Below are positions 42,187 through 43,506 of a DNA stretch of 43,506 nucleotides, in pieces. The translations under genes and the position numbers were made by a program. Numbering within the stretch: position 1 is the first letter of the stretch; every line of letters begins with the position of its first letter. The notes beneath the pieces were generated by a model. It worked only from the letters and a program-made list of their open reading frames with translations, had not been told where the DNA came from and did no database searches. This DNA is from Clostridia bacterium (GTDB lineage Bacteria; Bacillota; Clostridia; Oscillospirales; CAG-272), in NCBI GenBank assembly GCA_017455975.1, contig JAFTLK010000028.1, positions 1 to 43,506 on the forward strand, read 5' to 3'.

Positions 42187-42453
42187 TTATTCCTTGTTAT
42201 TCCGGACGATGGGACCGCTGTTGTCTTCCTTTCTCATACGGAGATATTTTTCGCGTAGAGTCCATGCAAGATCAGGGGTGATCAGACCGTCGACTTCGGC
42301 GCAATTGATATCGCTTTGCAGTTCGCAATAGTCGCAGTCCCAATGAAGATACGGGACCCCGTTGTCCAGCATTTCCCATGCTTTCTGCATTTTTTGTATG
42401 GATAAGTAGAGGATTTCCGGCAATCTTCCGTCCGGAGTATCAAGATAAGTCAT
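42187..42453 (-). CDS. Small hypothetical ICE protein
   Basis: This is an 88-residue leftward protein, the only reverse-strand gene in the element part of the window. It starts TYLDTPDGRLPEILYLSIQK and contains WDCDYCELQSDINCAEVDGL and WTLREKYLRMRK, a pattern I associate with a small family near mob genes of clostridial ICEs. The start at 42453 has AAAGG about 12 bases upstream; a longer start at 42471 lacks a ribosome binding site. The two cysteines in CDYC may bind metal. Its function is unknown, and confidence in it as a real gene is moderate. Confidence 0.62.
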   Translation of the reverse strand: MTYLDTPDGRLPEILYLSIQKMQKAWEMLDNGVPYLHWDCDYCELQSDINCAEVDGLITPDLAWTLREKYLRMRKEDNSGPIVRNNKE

Positions 42454-42557
42454 TGTCGTTCTGCCTTTCATAATTATTGTTTGTCAATATTATAATGCAG
42501 ACAACTCATACAGTCTAGGAAAAACAGAAACAAATTTCAGAGAGGAGGATTCACAAA
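42454..42557. other. Divergent intergenic region before mobC, candidate oriT/promoter
   Basis: This AT-rich 100-bp gap separates the leftward small gene from mobC. It contains TATAAT (42491-42496) readable on either strand as a -10-like sequence, but no convincing -35 partner. In MOBP systems oriT often lies just upstream of mobC-relaxase, so this is the best place for it in the window; I see no clear nick-site inverted repeat. Confidence 0.3.
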
Positions 42558-42890
42558 ATGGATAACCGAATAAAAATTACCATTCGTGTCACACCCGAAG
42601 ACAAGCAGGCAATCGAAGAACGTATGAAAACAGCGGGAATCACGAACATGAACGCCTATATTGAGACAATGGCACTGTACGGCAGTATTTACAATCTGCG
42701 CGAGATCGGAGAAGTCACCCGTCTTCTGCGCTATGCCGGCAACAACATCAATCAGCTTGCTGTCAAGGCACATACAGGAAAATGGATTTCCATGGGAGAA
42801 ATTGATGAGATCAAGAAATCGGTTCTGAATATCGAGCAGATGGTCATGTCGATTTCAGATCAGCTTCGCCGTATGAATGGGGAAACATAA
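42558..42890 (+). CDS. mobC: MobC-type relaxosome accessory protein
   Basis: This 110-residue protein has a ribbon-helix-helix N-terminus (RIKITIRVTPEDKQAIEERM) and the MobC signature (LLRYAGNNINQLAVKAHTGK, near 56-75). It binds near oriT and helps the relaxase melt and nick DNA. AGAGGAGG lies 11 bases before the ATG. It is 3 bases upstream of the relaxase gene, the usual pair. Confidence 0.92.
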   Translation: MDNRIKITIRVTPEDKQAIEERMKTAGITNMNAYIETMALYGSIYNLREIGEVTRLLRYAGNNINQLAVKAHTGKWISMGEIDEIKKSVLNIEQMVMSISDQLRRMNGET

Positions 42891-42893
42891 TCC

Positions 42894-43506
42894 ATGGCAG
42901 TCACGCGCATCATACCGCTTCATGTCGGCGGGAAACGGTCGCTGGCGGCGGCACTGAAGAAAACCGTGGACTATGTTAAAAATCCCGAGAAAACAGATGG
43001 CGGACAGTTGGTAACGGGATATCGGTGCAATCCCGAACTTGCGGCAGCGGAATTCAAGATGGATTATGACCTGTATCAGAACGCAACGAAACGGCACTTT
43101 GATCCGCATCATTCGGTAATCGCGTACCATCTGCGCCAGTCTTTCAAGCCGGGCGAAATCACGGCGGAAGAAGCAAACAAAATCGGACGTGAACTTGCCA
43201 TGCGATACACACATGGAGATCACGCCTTTCTTGTTTGTACGCATACTGATCGCGCGCATATCCACAATCATATCATCATCGGAGCCGTGAATCTTGATTA
43301 CACACGAAAGATCAAGGATGTGCATTGCTCGGGGAAGGTCATCGGAAAACTGAATGATCTTATCTGTCTGGAGCATGGTCTTTCTGTGTTGGAGCATGAA
43401 AAATGCCACGGTGGGAAGTCTTACAACAAGTGGCAGGGCTACCAGCCGCGGCTTTCTCACAGAGATCGACTGCGTTATGCAATAGATCATGCATTGGCGC
43501 AGGGAC
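42894..43506 (+). CDS. MOBP-type relaxase (MobA/VirD2 family), 5' part
   Basis: The first 204 residues are present; the window ends inside the gene. It begins AVTRIIPLHVGGKRSLAAAL and contains YVKNPEKT near 27-34, HSVIAYHLRQSFKPGEITAE near 73-92, and the three-His metal site in RAHIHNHIIIGAVN near 120-133, as in the relaxase family PF03432. It nicks oriT and pilots the strand through the VirD4/VirB4 channel encoded upstream. This N-terminal nuclease domain is complete or nearly so. Confidence 0.93.
   Translation, partial: MAVTRIIPLHVGGKRSLAAALKKTVDYVKNPEKTDGGQLVTGYRCNPELAAAEFKMDYDLYQNATKRHFDPHHSVIAYHLRQSFKPGEITAEEANKIGRELAMRYTHGDHAFLVCTHTDRAHIHNHIIIGAVNLDYTRKIKDVHCSGKVIGKLNDLICLEHGLSVLEHEKCHGGKSYNKWQGYQPRLSHRDRLRYAIDHALAQG

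Noticed and set aside
42855..43490. 211-codon reverse-strand frame opposite mobC and the relaxase
   Set aside because: It is the shadow of the relaxase gene, whose catalytic HIHNH motif and ribosomal spacing are clear on the + strand.

Overview
The window comes from a low-to-mid GC Firmicute, most likely a gut clostridium of the Oscillospirales/Ruminococcaceae type. The signs are strong AGGAGG-type ribosome binding sites, tRNAs with an encoded CCA, clostridial-style 5S rRNA, and a conjugation module (DUF6017 initiator, PcfB, Maff2, PrgI, DUF4366, YodL, DUF3846/3848/3849, a giant helicase-methylase) typical of clostridial integrative and conjugative elements (ICEs). The species call is inference.

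Layout. Bases 1-800 are the end of a ribosomal operon: 23S 3' end, two diverged 5S genes, a 5' fragment of tRNA-Asn, an intact tRNA-Asn and a tRNA-Lys. After a strong terminator (855-909) a mobile element begins, and everything up to the right edge reads as one element. Bases 973-5951 are the maintenance and replication block: parA, parB, small proteins, a helix-turn-helix replication initiator and an ArpU-like regulator. Bases 5978-18823 and on to 19262 are a Tad (tight adherence, type IVc pilus) locus: a promoter behind seven 11-bp repeats, a leader with an attenuator-like terminator, two TadE-like pseudopilins, a secreted stalk-domain protein, a 1632-residue surface protein with nine tandem repeats, prepilin peptidase (frameshifted), CpaB, TadZ, CpaF, TadB, TadC and two tandem Flp pilins. 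Bases 19413-32671 hold DUF3846/DUF3848-3849 proteins, an LTA-synthase-like membrane enzyme and the type IV secretion (conjugation) machinery: PcfB, VirD4-type coupling protein, Maff2, VirB6-like, PrgI, VirB4, CD1108-like and DUF4366 proteins, plus accessory genes. Bases 32684-41005 are a single 2773-residue helicase-methylase, with a tnpV gene in another frame inside its linker. Bases 41006-43506 carry accessory genes, MobC and the start of a MOBP-type relaxase cut by the window edge. No integrase or right attachment site is visible.

The most striking feature is a set of three HDV-like self-cleaving ribozymes (18454-18526, 18894-18965, 19310-19381) that bracket the two Flp pilin genes. Each has a 7-bp P1, the UCCACGC L3 loop, the GGGCAAC joining segment, a P4 hairpin, and the GGC(A/G)AA segment with the catalytic cytosine. 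P1 and P4 change by compensating substitutions between copies. Each predicted cleavage site lies 0-2 nt after a strong stem-loop. Read together, a long tad transcript would be cut into two monocistronic pilin mRNAs of about 440 and 416 nt, each with a ribozyme fold at the 5' end and a stem-loop at the 3' end. That could separate the amounts of pilin and assembly machinery. The fold is read from the sequence; cleavage and its role are inference.
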